Source: JAWLHU01 sp041690255
GTDB taxonomy: Bacteria; Bacillota; Sulfobacillia; Symbiobacteriales; Symbiobacteriaceae
Length of the DNA stretch: 64,000 bases
Direction: 5' to 3'
Assembly (NCBI GenBank): GCA_041690255.1
Contig: JAWLHU010000004.1
Span: forward strand, 62,001-126,000
Shown here: one piece after another, positions 32,701-41,152 of the stretch
Layout: each line of letters opens with the position of its first letter
Position numbering within the stretch: the first letter of the stretch is position 1
Made by a program: the position numbers and the translations under genes
The notes under the pieces: generated by a model
Database searches by the model: none
The model's input: the letters and a program-made list of their open reading frames with translations, nothing else
What the model was told of the DNA's origin: nothing

Positions 32701-33248
32701 GGCCGCCTTGTCCGCCCACGGGGTCCAGCCAAAGCGGGGCAGCAGGCCCGTTGGGGCGGAAAAGGGATGGGGAGGGCGAGCAGTTCCGTGGAGCGAAGCC
32801 GGCGGCGCAGGAGACCGAGGTTGCGCCGCAGGTTACGATCGAAGACCTCTTCCCACCCCGCTGAACTCTGTCGCCTGTTCGGATGTACATCCTGGTTTTC
32901 CGCCTGCACCAGGACCGCCCAAGGGCTGCCATTGACGAGGAGAAGGAGCCACCCACTCAGGAGCCTGTCGATCGCCTCAGTCAGTGACTCGGTGAACTCG
33001 ATCCGCTGGAGTGGGAGGGCCTGGCGTAATGCTCCGGGTCCCCCTGCCCAGTGGTGACAGAGGCGGTCGACTGCCTCGGGGGGCAGGGAGTCGGCGCTCA
33101 CCATGCCCTCGATCCAGAGGAGGATCGCCTCCCACTGCCCGCCTGGCCCGATTCGGAGGTCGCGCAGTTCAATGCCCAGGTTCTGCGGCCAGCGGAGCCG
33201 CTGAACCAGCCGCTCCCGATTCTCCAGACTGCTGCTTACTTGTTCCAT
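32697..33248 (-). CDS. Ger(x)A family germination protein, N-terminal part (frame-broken)
   Basis: From ATG 33248 it encodes about 183 residues, including NQDVHPNRRQSSAGWEEVF followed by DRNLRRNLGLLRRRLRSTE, the conserved GPREGFTE..NLALIRRR block of GerA. It then ends with 18 residues that look out of frame. A CCCTTTT run (32766-32760) in the correct register would move ribosomes to the frame of the C-terminal part. The rebuilt protein has about 415 residues and lacks some 60 residues of the usual N-domain (the GRxSKTxV segment), so it is a short, divergent GerA. Confidence 0.8.
   Translation of the reverse strand: MEQVSSSLENRERLVQRLRWPQNLGIELRDLRIGPGGQWEAILLWIEGMVSADSLPPEAVDRLCHHWAGGPGALRQALPLQRIEFTESLTEAIDRLLSGWLLLLVNGSPWAVLVQAENQDVHPNRRQSSAGWEEVFDRNLRRNLGLLRRRLRSTELLALPIPFPPQRACCPALAGPRGRTRRP
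32760..32766 (-). other. Slippery heptamer C CCT TTT in gerA
   Basis: Read in the zero frame of the N-terminal part the sequence is AT-C CCT TTT CCG. Both tRNAs can re-pair after a -1 slip (CCT to CCC, TTT to TTT), placing the ribosome in the frame of the C-terminal part. A short hairpin (CGGGC / GCCCCG) follows about 8 bases downstream. Confidence 0.5.
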
Positions 33249-33293
33249 GGTAGATGTAGCATGCGCAATCCCAGACGGGTGATATCCCATCGG

Positions 33294-33321
33294 TTGCATT
33301 GGGTGATTGCTGGTTTATACT
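33294..33321 (+). promoter_or_regulatory. SigA-type promoter of the 33353 gene
   Basis: TTGCAT (33294-33299), a 16-base spacer and TATACT (33316-33321), about 32 bases before the GTG start. Confidence 0.5.
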
Positions 33322-33352
33322 AGAACCAACCATCTGCAAGGGAGTGGCAACT

Positions 33353-33730
33353 GTGCCGGAGCCCCTGCCCTACCTGCCGACCCAGGCCGCGGCGTTCAGC
33401 GGTCCGGGCAAGGCAGCGATCGTGCTCTACTGCCCCGATTGGACCGAGCCCCTGCTCGCCCTGCTGGTGACCCGTCCCGCCGCCTATGAGGCCGCCTGGC
33501 GCTTCGCCGCTGAGCAGCGGGCGCACATCCTGGAGATCACCTACGAGGGGGCCGAACCGATCCAGATCGCCCTGGTCGATGGTACGCACAACGCCGTCAT
33601 CGCCAGCCTGGCACGGGGACGGGCCCTGGTCCTCTCCCCTTACCCGCTCTACAAGGAGGGCGAGTCGTCGGGGCCGGGGCTCTTTGATCCGGAGACCTCG
33701 CTGGTGCTGCCTGAGCTGCCGCCAATATAA
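33353..33730 (+). CDS. Hypothetical protein
   Basis: A 125-residue soluble protein starting with GTG at 33353 after AAGGGAG. It contains AAIVLYCPDWTEPLLALLVTR and a C-terminal LFDPETSLVLPELPP, suggesting a small mixed alpha/beta fold. No family recognised. It is divergent from the germination operon and ends in a strong hairpin shared with mutS. Confidence 0.7.
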   Translation: MPEPLPYLPTQAAAFSGPGKAAIVLYCPDWTEPLLALLVTRPAAYEAAWRFAAEQRAHILEITYEGAEPIQIALVDGTHNAVIASLARGRALVLSPYPLYKEGESSGPGLFDPETSLVLPELPPI

Positions 33731-33760
33731 GTGCGAGGGGGGCGACAGCCCCCCTCGCAC
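33731..33760. terminator. Bidirectional terminator hairpin
   Basis: A perfect 13-bp stem (GTGCGAGGGGGGC / GCCCCCCTCGCAC) with a 4-base loop between the converging 33353 gene and mutS. Confidence 0.7.
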
Positions 33761-33789
33761 CACTCCCCCGCCTGCCAGGTCGCCCTGGC

Positions 33790-36417
33790 CTACCCCTTCT
33801 CCTTCGCCTTTGCCTGCAACTGATACAGCAGGTTCAGGGCCTCGATCGGCGTGAGCGCCAGGACGTTCAGCCCCAACAGCTCCTCGACCACCGGATGCTT
33901 CTTCTCCTCGAAGAACGTAAGCTGGACGGCGGGCTTCTGGCGCAGCTTCTGGGCGGCCACCTCCCGCTTGGACTTCCGCTCCCCCTCGTGCTCCTCCAGG
34001 GTGAGCAGGATCTCCCGAGCCCGCTCCACCACAGCCGTGGGCAACCCGGCGAGCCGGCCCACCTGGATGCCGTAGGAGCGGTCAGCTCCGCCCCGGACCA
34101 GCTTGCGCAGGAAGACGATGTCGTCCCCCTTCTCCACCACGGCCATGGAGAGGTTGACCACGCCGGGGAGCATCGCCTCCAGCTCGCAGAGCTCGTGATA
34201 ATGCGTAGCGAACATCGTCCGGCAGCGAATATGCTGGTGGATATGCTCCGTGATCGCCCAGGCGATCGAGAGGCCGTCGAAGGTAGCCGTGCCGCGGCCC
34301 ACCTCATCCAGCACGACGAGTGACCGGTCGGTGGCGGCGTGCAGGATGTTCGCGACCTCCGTCATCTCCACCATGAAGGTCGACTGGCCGGTCGCCAGGT
34401 CGTCCGATGCGCCCACCCGGGTGAAGACCCGATCGACCAGGCCGATCTGCGCGCTGGATGCCGGCACGAAGCAGCCCGCCTGCGCCAGGATCACCGCCAG
34501 GGCCGCCGCCCGCATAACCGTCGACTTGCCGCCCATGTTCGGGCCGGTGATCAGCACGAGCCGGTTCTCATCGGTGTCGAGATGTGTATCATTCGGCACG
34601 AAGGAGCCCTCGGCCATCACCCGCTCCAGGACCGGATGCCGGGCGTCCTTCAGGTCGAGCAGGGTTGAACCGTCCATAAGCGGGCGGACGTAGCCATAGA
34701 GTGCGGCGACCTCAGCAAAGGAGCAGAGGACATCCAGCTCGGCCACCGCCCGGGCCGAGTGCTGGATTCGCACTACCTCACCCGCCGCCTGGGTGCGCAC
34801 CGCCAGGAAGAGTTCGTACTCCAGGGCCATCAGCTTCTCGTCGGAGCCGAGGACCGACTCCTCCAGCTCCTTCAGCTCGGGGGTGATAAACCGCTCTTCA
34901 TTCGCCAGTGTCTGCTTCCGAATATAGGTCTCGGGCACCATGTTCAGGTTCGAGTTGGTCACCGCCAGATAGTAGCCGAAGACCTTGTTGTAGCCCACTT
35001 TGAGCGACTTGATCCCGGTCCGCTCCCGCTCGCGGCTCTCCAGGGCGGCGATCCAGCCCTTCCCCTCCCGGGCGGCCTTGCGGAGCCGGTCGACCTCCTC
35101 GTGGTAGCCATCCTTTACGACGCCGCCCTCGGTAATGGCGATGGGCGGCTCATCGGCGATCGCTGTCTCGATCAGGTCGCGGACATCATCGAGCATATCC
35201 AGGCTGTCCCGCAGCGCGACCAGCCGGCTGGCCCCCGCCTCCTCCAGGACGACCCGGATCGAGGGCAGGGCGACCAGCGAGTTCTTCAGGGCGATCAGAT
35301 CCTTGGCGTTCGCCGTGCCGTAAGCGACCCGGCCAGCCAGCCGCTCCAAGTCGTAGACTTCCTGCAACAGGGCGCGCAGATCGGCCCGCAGCACCGGCTT
35401 GTTCACCAGCTCGGCCACCGCCTCATGCCGGGCGATGACCGGCTCCAGGTCGAGCAGGGGCCGCTCCAGCCAGCCCTTCAGCATCCGGCCTCCCATGGAG
35501 GTGACCGTCCGATCGACCACCCAGAGCAGGGTACCGCGCCGCCCGCCATCCCGAATGGACCGGGTCAGTTCCAGATTCCGCCGTGTCGCTGGATCGAGCA
35601 TCATGAACTGGCCGGGGTAGTAGGTATTCAGCCCGGTGATATGCGAGAGGGTCGTCTTCTGGGTCTCCGCCAGGTAGGCCAGGGCTGCACCGGCCGCACC
35701 GGTCGCCAGCGGCAGATGCTCGCAGCCAAAGCCGGTCAGGGTCGGGACGCCGAAATGCGAAGCCAGCCTACGATAGGCGTCGGCATGGGCAAAGTGGCGG
35801 CTGTCAAAGGTGGAGAGAGCCACCCCGGCGCTCTTGAGCGGACCGACCAGCCGGTTCTCCGTGGCCAGCCCGGGCTCCAGGATCACCTCGCGCGGCTCCA
35901 GCCGGCCCAGTTCGTCGAGTATTTGTCTGAGGCCATCTGCCCCGCCCAGCTCGCAGGCGGCGAACTCACCGGTGGAGAGATCGGCCACCGCCAGACCGAA
36001 GCCGGTCTTGCCGTAGGTGACGGCGCAGAGGTAGTTGTTCTGCTTCTCCTGGAGGAGGCGCGGCTCGACCAGGGTGCCGGGGGTGACCACCCGGGTCACG
36101 TCTCGCTTCACCAGCCCCTTGGTCGCCTTGGGATCCTCCATCTGATCGCAGATGGCCACCTTGTGGCCGCGCTCGATCAACCGGGCAATGTAGCCCTCGG
36201 CAGCGTGGTAGGGGATGCCCGCCATGGGGATTCGCCCCATCGCCTTGCCGCCATCGCGCCCGGTCAGGGTCAGTTCCAGCTCACGGGCCGCCAGTTCGGC
36301 ATCGGCCATAAAGGTCTCGTAAAAATCGCCCAGCCGGTAGAAGAGGATGCAGTCCGGGTACTGCTCCTTGATTTGCAGGTACTGGGCAAACATCGGTGTC
36401 GCTTGGGACGCGTCCAC
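33790..36417 (-). CDS. mutS: DNA mismatch repair protein MutS
   Basis: An 875-residue MutS1. The mismatch-recognition FYE motif appears as GDFYETF near residue 33, and the ATPase domain has Walker A GPNMGGKST and Walker B VVLDEVGRGTATFDG. The length matches Bacillus MutS. GTG at 36417 lies 6-7 bases after AGGAGG; an upstream in-frame TTG (36441) is less likely. MutL is encoded 6 kb away on the same strand, with the germination operon in between. Confidence 0.95.
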   Translation of the reverse strand: MDASQATPMFAQYLQIKEQYPDCILFYRLGDFYETFMADAELAARELELTLTGRDGGKAMGRIPMAGIPYHAAEGYIARLIERGHKVAICDQMEDPKATKGLVKRDVTRVVTPGTLVEPRLLQEKQNNYLCAVTYGKTGFGLAVADLSTGEFAACELGGADGLRQILDELGRLEPREVILEPGLATENRLVGPLKSAGVALSTFDSRHFAHADAYRRLASHFGVPTLTGFGCEHLPLATGAAGAALAYLAETQKTTLSHITGLNTYYPGQFMMLDPATRRNLELTRSIRDGGRRGTLLWVVDRTVTSMGGRMLKGWLERPLLDLEPVIARHEAVAELVNKPVLRADLRALLQEVYDLERLAGRVAYGTANAKDLIALKNSLVALPSIRVVLEEAGASRLVALRDSLDMLDDVRDLIETAIADEPPIAITEGGVVKDGYHEEVDRLRKAAREGKGWIAALESRERERTGIKSLKVGYNKVFGYYLAVTNSNLNMVPETYIRKQTLANEERFITPELKELEESVLGSDEKLMALEYELFLAVRTQAAGEVVRIQHSARAVAELDVLCSFAEVAALYGYVRPLMDGSTLLDLKDARHPVLERVMAEGSFVPNDTHLDTDENRLVLITGPNMGGKSTVMRAAALAVILAQAGCFVPASSAQIGLVDRVFTRVGASDDLATGQSTFMVEMTEVANILHAATDRSLVVLDEVGRGTATFDGLSIAWAITEHIHQHIRCRTMFATHYHELCELEAMLPGVVNLSMAVVEKGDDIVFLRKLVRGGADRSYGIQVGRLAGLPTAVVERAREILLTLEEHEGERKSKREVAAQKLRQKPAVQLTFFEEKKHPVVEELLGLNVLALTPIEALNLLYQLQAKAKEKG

Positions 36418-36591
36418 AATGACCCTCCTCGTCCGGTTCAACCATGCACAGAAGTCATTCCCCGAAGTTCGATGAAGGACCGCCGCTCTCCTCCGTGCTG
36501 CCCAGAGGTTTTCGCCGGCCTGCAGGAAGGGAAGAACTTTGTGTCAAATGATCAATGATCAGGACTGCCTTGATGAGGAAGGAGCGAGCCG

Positions 36592-37965
36592 ATGGTGAGG
36601 GCACCCTTTCTGCCGCGCATACAGTCCGCCCTGGTACCGGCGGCGGTGGCCATCTATCTGGTCGCCGTCTGGCTCTTTCCCTCGCACTGGCACTCCATCT
36701 GGCTGGGGGTGGCCGTGGTCGGCGCGGCCCGCTTCTGGGAGGTGCGGGGGGGCGTGATCATGGCCCTCATCGCCGGTGTGGCCCAGGGCTTTGGACTCTG
36801 GCAGATCGGCGGGGCGGAGTTGCTCCGGCAGCCCCTGGTCCTGGCCGGCTTCGGCTGGGCCGGCATGGCCACCCTCGCCCTGGGCTACTACGTCGGTGAT
36901 CTCACCCGGCAGACCAGGCATATCACGGCAATCAACGCCGATCTGCGCCAGGCGCAGCAGCAGTTGGGGGCCCTGCACCAGATCGCCCTCTCCCTCTCCA
37001 CCACGCTGGATGGAAATCGGCTCATGGAGATCATTCTCGAGCAGTTGGGCAAGCTCTGGGGCTATGACTACGGGGCGATTCTCCTGGTTGATGAGGAGTC
37101 GGGCGACCTGGTCCTCGCCGCCGCTCATGGCTACGAAGCCCACGTGGGGATGCACATGAAGCCCGACGAGGGGATTTGCGGGGCGGTGCTGAAGTCCGGG
37201 ATGCCGGTGTGCGTGGGCGACATTGAGGCCGACGGCCGCTACGTGTACGGCGTGCCCGGCGCCAAATCCGAACTGGCGGTGCCACTGACCTGGGAGGGCA
37301 AGACCCTGGGCGTGCTGAATGTGGAGGCGAAGATGCATGACGCCTTCGGCGCGACTGACGTCGCCCTCCTGACCACGGTGGCTGAGCAGGCGGCATCCTA
37401 TCTGGCGAATGCCCGGCTGCATCACCACACCCGGCAGTTGGCGATCACCGATCCGCACACCGGGCTCTTTAACTACCGGCACTACATGGACCAGGTCAGC
37501 AGCATGGTCAATCAGGCGCAGCTGACCGGGAGCCACTTCTCGCTCCTCATGCTGGATCTGGATCACTTCAAGCGGGTGAACGATACCTACGGGCATCCGA
37601 CGGGCGATGTGGTCCTGGAGCAGGCGGCGAAGCTGCTCCGGCTCTCCTGCCGGGGGATGGACCAGGTCTACCGCTATGGCGGCGAGGAGTTCGCCGTGAT
37701 CCTGCCCGATGCCGACAAGGCGGTTGCCGCCCTGGTGGCCGACCGGATCCGAGAGCGGATTGCCTCCCATACATTCATCTCCAGGCAGGGCCGGCCGCTC
37801 GATTTCCGCATGACGATTTCGATCGGTGTCGGCGCCTACCCGCAGGATGGCGTCACCCAGGTGGATCTGATCCTGGCCGCCGACCGGGCGCTCTATGCGG
37901 CAAAGCGGACCGGGCGGAACAAGGTGGTCCTCTATGGGCAGGACCTGACCGGGGCGTTGAGCTGA
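36592..37965 (+). CDS. GAF-GGDEF diguanylate cyclase with membrane sensor
   Basis: A 457-residue signalling protein with four hydrophobic segments (residues 1-105), a short coiled coil, a GAF domain (about 120-275) and a C-terminal GGDEF domain. The active-site loop reads YRYGGEEFAVIL and the D of LDLDHFKRVNDTYGH is present, so c-di-GMP synthesis is likely. No RxxD inhibitory site is seen immediately before GGEEF. It is divergent from mutS. Confidence 0.9.
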   Translation: MVRAPFLPRIQSALVPAAVAIYLVAVWLFPSHWHSIWLGVAVVGAARFWEVRGGVIMALIAGVAQGFGLWQIGGAELLRQPLVLAGFGWAGMATLALGYYVGDLTRQTRHITAINADLRQAQQQLGALHQIALSLSTTLDGNRLMEIILEQLGKLWGYDYGAILLVDEESGDLVLAAAHGYEAHVGMHMKPDEGICGAVLKSGMPVCVGDIEADGRYVYGVPGAKSELAVPLTWEGKTLGVLNVEAKMHDAFGATDVALLTTVAEQAASYLANARLHHHTRQLAITDPHTGLFNYRHYMDQVSSMVNQAQLTGSHFSLLMLDLDHFKRVNDTYGHPTGDVVLEQAAKLLRLSCRGMDQVYRYGGEEFAVILPDADKAVAALVADRIRERIASHTFISRQGRPLDFRMTISIGVGAYPQDGVTQVDLILAADRALYAAKRTGRNKVVLYGQDLTGALS

Positions 37966-37995
37966 TCGCTCACCGCAAGCCAGATCAAACGCAAT

Positions 37996-38022
37996 GAGCG
38001 ACCCCGCAACGGTGGGTCGCTC
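37996..38022 (+). terminator. Rho-independent terminator
   Basis: A perfect 9-bp stem (GAGCGACCC / GGGTCGCTC) with a 9-base loop followed by TTCTCT, ending the diguanylate cyclase transcript. Confidence 0.75.
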
Positions 38023-38152
38023 TTCTCTGCGGTTCACCATGCCCAATCCCCCACTCAGTCGCAGCGAACAGGGATGCGTTTTGATGCCAAACCCTCTGCA
38101 GTGCTTGCCGGCCAGGTTCCACGAGAAATTCCCGAGAGTCTCTTGCCCGATG

Positions 38153-38353
38153 CGGAAAAAAGTAGCGGAATCTGAAAAAACAGGAGCCTGGAGGTGACGG
38201 AACCACCCGTTTGGGGCCTGGTTCGAGCCAATATGCGCCCTCTGAGGCCCCACAAGAGCGATTTACGGGGTGAACAGGCCCTTCAGATGCATGATTCCGC
38301 TATGATTTCCCATTTGTCCTGGGCTCACCCTGGGAAAAAGTTGCGGAATCCTG
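38153..38353. repeat. Direct repeat of a GGAAAAAGTTGCGGAATCCTG-type motif
   Basis: CGGAAAAAAGTAGCGGAATCTG (38153-38174) and GGGAAAAAGTTGCGGAATCCTG (38332-38353) are near-copies about 180 bases apart, and AGCGGAATC is repeated inverted near 38293. All lie in the gene-free stretch 38023-38570. Confidence 0.5.
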
Positions 38354-38400
38354 CTTCGCTCGCAAACGACCCGCAATCTTCCGCCCTTGTCGCCCCGCCG

Positions 38401-38547
38401 ACTGGCACCTCCAAAAGGGGTGCCAGTCAGAGTTCTGGGCGCGAACGATGCCAAGCGTGGGCGGCGGCCGCCAGAACGCTTGGCAAGGTGTTCGAGGATC
38501 AAGCCCACGGGTACGTGGCACTGGCACGGGCCACTCGGCCACGTGCC
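38401..38547. ncRNA. Cluster of three strong hairpins; candidate structured RNA
   Basis: Three successive stems: ACTGGCACC / GGTGCCAGT (38401-38427), TGCCAAGCGT / ACGCTTGGCA (38449-38485, with an inner GGCGGCGGCCGCC dyad) and GGCACG / CGTGCC (38523-38547, with an inner GGCC pair). No open reading frame with a ribosome-binding site covers them. Strand and function unknown. Confidence 0.4.
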
Positions 38548-38570
38548 CTACGCAGGGGTCGCTCTATGTG

Positions 38571-38966
38571 TTACCCACATCCACATCCGCCACCGGTGCT
38601 GCACCCGCCCTTGCTCTTCGGCTCCTCCTGCCCGGTGATCGGGAAGGTGACCACAGCGTTCACCTTCTCCAGGAAGGAGTCGAGGGCCACGCGGGCGGAC
38701 CAGTAGGCCTGGATCGTCTCGTGGGTGTTGAACCGCTCCTCGATCTCCATGAACCGGCTGACGAGGAGCATCTGCTCCTGGGGCGGCTTCGTCTTCGATT
38801 TCTTGACCGCCCGCTTCGCCGCCTCGTACTCCCGGATCAGCTCCAGGGCGTCCGGGTCGGCCAGGACGGCATCCTCCGTGCGCCGGTAGGTCAGCAGCTC
38901 CGGGGACTCCTCTATCGCCTCTGCCAGCTCGCGCGCGAGCATCCAGACATTCTTCGTGGTCGTCAT
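38571..38966 (-). CDS. YlbF/YmcA-family protein with C-terminal cysteine motif (RicA/YmcA-like)
   Basis: A 131-residue helical protein. The body (LARELAEAIEESPELLTYRR, later RFMEIEERFNTHETIQAYW) matches the YlbF/YmcA (Com_YlbF) family. It ends in a Cys-rich tail, CSTGGGCGCG, like the iron-sulfur ligands of the YlbF-YmcA-YaaT complex that promotes RNA maturation and sporulation in Bacillus. It is directly downstream of miaB, as ymcA is in Bacillus, which supports the YmcA assignment. Confidence 0.85.
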   Translation of the reverse strand: MTTTKNVWMLARELAEAIEESPELLTYRRTEDAVLADPDALELIREYEAAKRAVKKSKTKPPQEQMLLVSRFMEIEERFNTHETIQAYWSARVALDSFLEKVNAVVTFPITGQEEPKSKGGCSTGGGCGCG

Positions 38967-39062
38967 GGTCACAGGGATTTCCCTCCATCTATATGAACGG
39001 CCCATTTTCGGGATGGCCGAACCTCCCTACACTTGTTCGACTCCTTTGTCGCCCTTCCCTGC

Positions 39063-40667
39063 CTACCCTGCGGTGACCGGCGCCTGCACGATCTCCCCTT
39101 CGAGGGTCCAGGTACCGGCCTTGGTGATCTTCACGTTGACCAGCGCGCCACGCAGGGACTGATCGCCCGGGAAGGTGACGAGGATATTGCCGCGGGTGCG
39201 GCCGAAGACGACGTCCGGCTTGCCCTTGTCGAGCCCCTCCACCAGGATCTCCTGCACACTGCCGACCCGGGCCTCGTTGCGCGCCCGGGAGTGCTTGTTC
39301 TGCAGGTCGATCAGCCGCTGGAGCCGCTCCTTCTTCTCGGGGACGGTCAGCCGGTCCTCCATCTCCGCGGCCGGGGTGCCGGCCCGCTCGGAGTACATGA
39401 ACATGAAGGCGGCGTCATAGCCGACCTCCTCCACCAGGCTGAGGGTCTCCTGGAACTCCTCCTCGGTCTCGCCCGGGAAGCCGACGATGATGTCGGTCGT
39501 GATCACGGCGTGGGGGATCAGCTCCCGGACCCAGCCCACCAGTTGCATGTACTGCTTCCGATTGTACGAGCGCTTCATGCGGCGGAGAACCGCGTCAGAG
39601 CCGGACTGGACGGGCAGATGGAACCACTCGCAGACCTTGGTGGATGCCGCAATCTGCTCCACCATCTTCCGCGTGAAATCCTTCGGATGGTTGGTGGTGA
39701 ACCGGATCCGCTCAATGCCCGGCGTGTTCTGGTCCATTTCCACCAGGAGGTCGCCGAAGTCGAAGGCCTCGTCGCCGTGCTTGCCGTACAGGTCCTTGCC
39801 GTAGGCATTCACGTTCTGGCCAAGGAGCGTGACCTCTTTGAAGCCGTTGCGCCCCAGTTCCTGCGCCTCGGCAAGCAGGACCTCGTGGGGCCGGCTACGC
39901 TCGGTACCGCGGGTGGTGGGCACAATGCAGTAGGTGCAGTGCTTGTCGCATCCATACATGATCGTGATCCAGGTCTTGAGATCGCCCTCGCGGGCGGCGG
40001 GCAGCACCTCGGGGAAGTCCTCGCCCATCGCCTCCCAGACATCGACCACGGTCTCCCGCTCGTTCCGGGCGCGCTCGATCAGCTCGGGCAGATGGTGGAT
40101 GTTGTGGGTGCCGAAGATCAGGTCGAGGTACGGGAAGAGCCGCTTCATGCGGTCGACCTGCCCCTCCACCTGGGGAACGCAGCCGCAGACGCCAATGACG
40201 AGATCCGGGTTGGTGTACTTGAGGGGCTTGAGCTGACCGATGCGGCCGAAGGCGTGCTCCACGGCGGATTCACGGACGGCGCAGGTGTTGAAGAGGAGCA
40301 CATCGGCGTCGTCCGGACCGTTGGCCTTGGTGTAGCCCATCTGGCCGAGGATCCCGTGCATGATCTCGGTGTCGTGCTCGTTCATCTGGCAGCCATAGGT
40401 CTCCACGTGAACCCGGGGATTCGGCTTACCATGGATCCGCTGGGCTGCCTCGGGGTCGATCTGCATCTGGCCGACCTTCTCGGGGTCGGACTGGAGATGC
40501 GCAAACCCGCCCATGGCGTCCTGCTCGGTCGCCAGGCGCACCAGTTCAGATGTGTCGCCGGGCTGCGTCACCACCGGCAGTTCTTCAAGAGTGCCGGACT
40601 TCATCATAGCTTCAACCCGATCAAGAATGGCGTTTGAGTCCATATCATCCTTGGGATCATGGTGCAT
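39063..40667 (-). CDS. miaB: tRNA-2-methylthio-N6-dimethylallyladenosine synthase MiaB
   Basis: A 534-residue radical-SAM methylthiotransferase. The N-terminal cluster domain has ETYGCQMNEHD, FNTCAVRE and VCGCVPQ; the radical SAM domain has YGCDKHCTYCIVP; and a TRAM domain closes the protein. It adds the methylthio group to i6A37 made by MiaA, which is encoded in this window. An N-terminal extension of about 90 residues, longer than in E. coli, precedes the first motif. Starts at ATG 40667 or 40631 (MDSN) are both plausible. Confidence 0.95.
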   Translation of the reverse strand: MHHDPKDDMDSNAILDRVEAMMKSGTLEELPVVTQPGDTSELVRLATEQDAMGGFAHLQSDPEKVGQMQIDPEAAQRIHGKPNPRVHVETYGCQMNEHDTEIMHGILGQMGYTKANGPDDADVLLFNTCAVRESAVEHAFGRIGQLKPLKYTNPDLVIGVCGCVPQVEGQVDRMKRLFPYLDLIFGTHNIHHLPELIERARNERETVVDVWEAMGEDFPEVLPAAREGDLKTWITIMYGCDKHCTYCIVPTTRGTERSRPHEVLLAEAQELGRNGFKEVTLLGQNVNAYGKDLYGKHGDEAFDFGDLLVEMDQNTPGIERIRFTTNHPKDFTRKMVEQIAASTKVCEWFHLPVQSGSDAVLRRMKRSYNRKQYMQLVGWVRELIPHAVITTDIIVGFPGETEEEFQETLSLVEEVGYDAAFMFMYSERAGTPAAEMEDRLTVPEKKERLQRLIDLQNKHSRARNEARVGSVQEILVEGLDKGKPDVVFGRTRGNILVTFPGDQSLRGALVNVKITKAGTWTLEGEIVQAPVTAG

Positions 40668-40823
40668 AACGTCAACCCCCAATGGGAGAAATGTGGCATA
40701 AGGTCAACTGATAGTGTACCACAGGCGGTCAACTCGTAGAAGCACAACCGGAATCCATGGCGACTTCCGTCTTCGGTGAAAGCGGGGCGCTCTGCAGGTA
40801 CACCCATCGCCCCGGGGAAATGG

Positions 40824-40862
40824 CCAACCGGACCCCAAGACGAGGACCGGTTGGTGTATAAT
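40824..40862 (+). promoter_or_regulatory. Inverted repeat and -10 box before the 25-aa ORF
   Basis: CCAACCGG (from 40824) pairs with CCGGTTGG ending near 40854, directly followed by TATAAT (40857-40862). The dyad could be an operator overlapping the promoter of the tiny plus-strand gene. Confidence 0.4.
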
Positions 40863-40919
40863 GGAAGCGGAGCCTGACGGCCAGTGTCCCCGATAAGGGG
40901 GCGCGCGTCGGTGAGGATC

Positions 40920-40997
40920 ATGATTGAACTGGACCTTACAGCCTTTGTCTGGGTCGTCCTGATCCTCCTCCGCATCGCACTCGCCGCTAAGAAGTAG
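40920..40997 (+). CDS. Tiny hydrophobic peptide (25 aa)
   Basis: ATG at 40920, after GGTGAGG, opens a 25-residue ORF, MIELDLTAFVWVVLILLRIA ending in AAKK. It is one membrane helix with a basic tail. A TATAAT box lies 58 bases upstream and hairpins follow the stop. Size and layout resemble holin-like or type I toxin peptides, but no antitoxin RNA is evident. It could equally be a small membrane regulator. Confidence 0.45.
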   Translation: MIELDLTAFVWVVLILLRIALAAKK

Positions 40998-41116
40998 CGG
41001 CTGCTGAACTAGGTAACATTCCGGCAGCCGTCGTTCCTATCACGGGACGGCGACTCTGGTCACCACAAAGCGTAGCTATGTAAAAAGGGCATCGACCGGC
41101 GGGGGGCAAAAGGAAA

Positions 41117-41138
41117 CCGAAGGCGCTGTGGCCTTCGG
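41117..41138 (-). terminator. Rho-independent terminator
   Basis: A perfect 8-bp stem (CCGAAGGC / GCCTTCGG) with a 6-base loop; on the minus strand it is followed by TTTCCTTTTG, terminating the ATPase gene. Confidence 0.75.
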
Positions 41139-41152
41139 CTTGATGCGCATCC

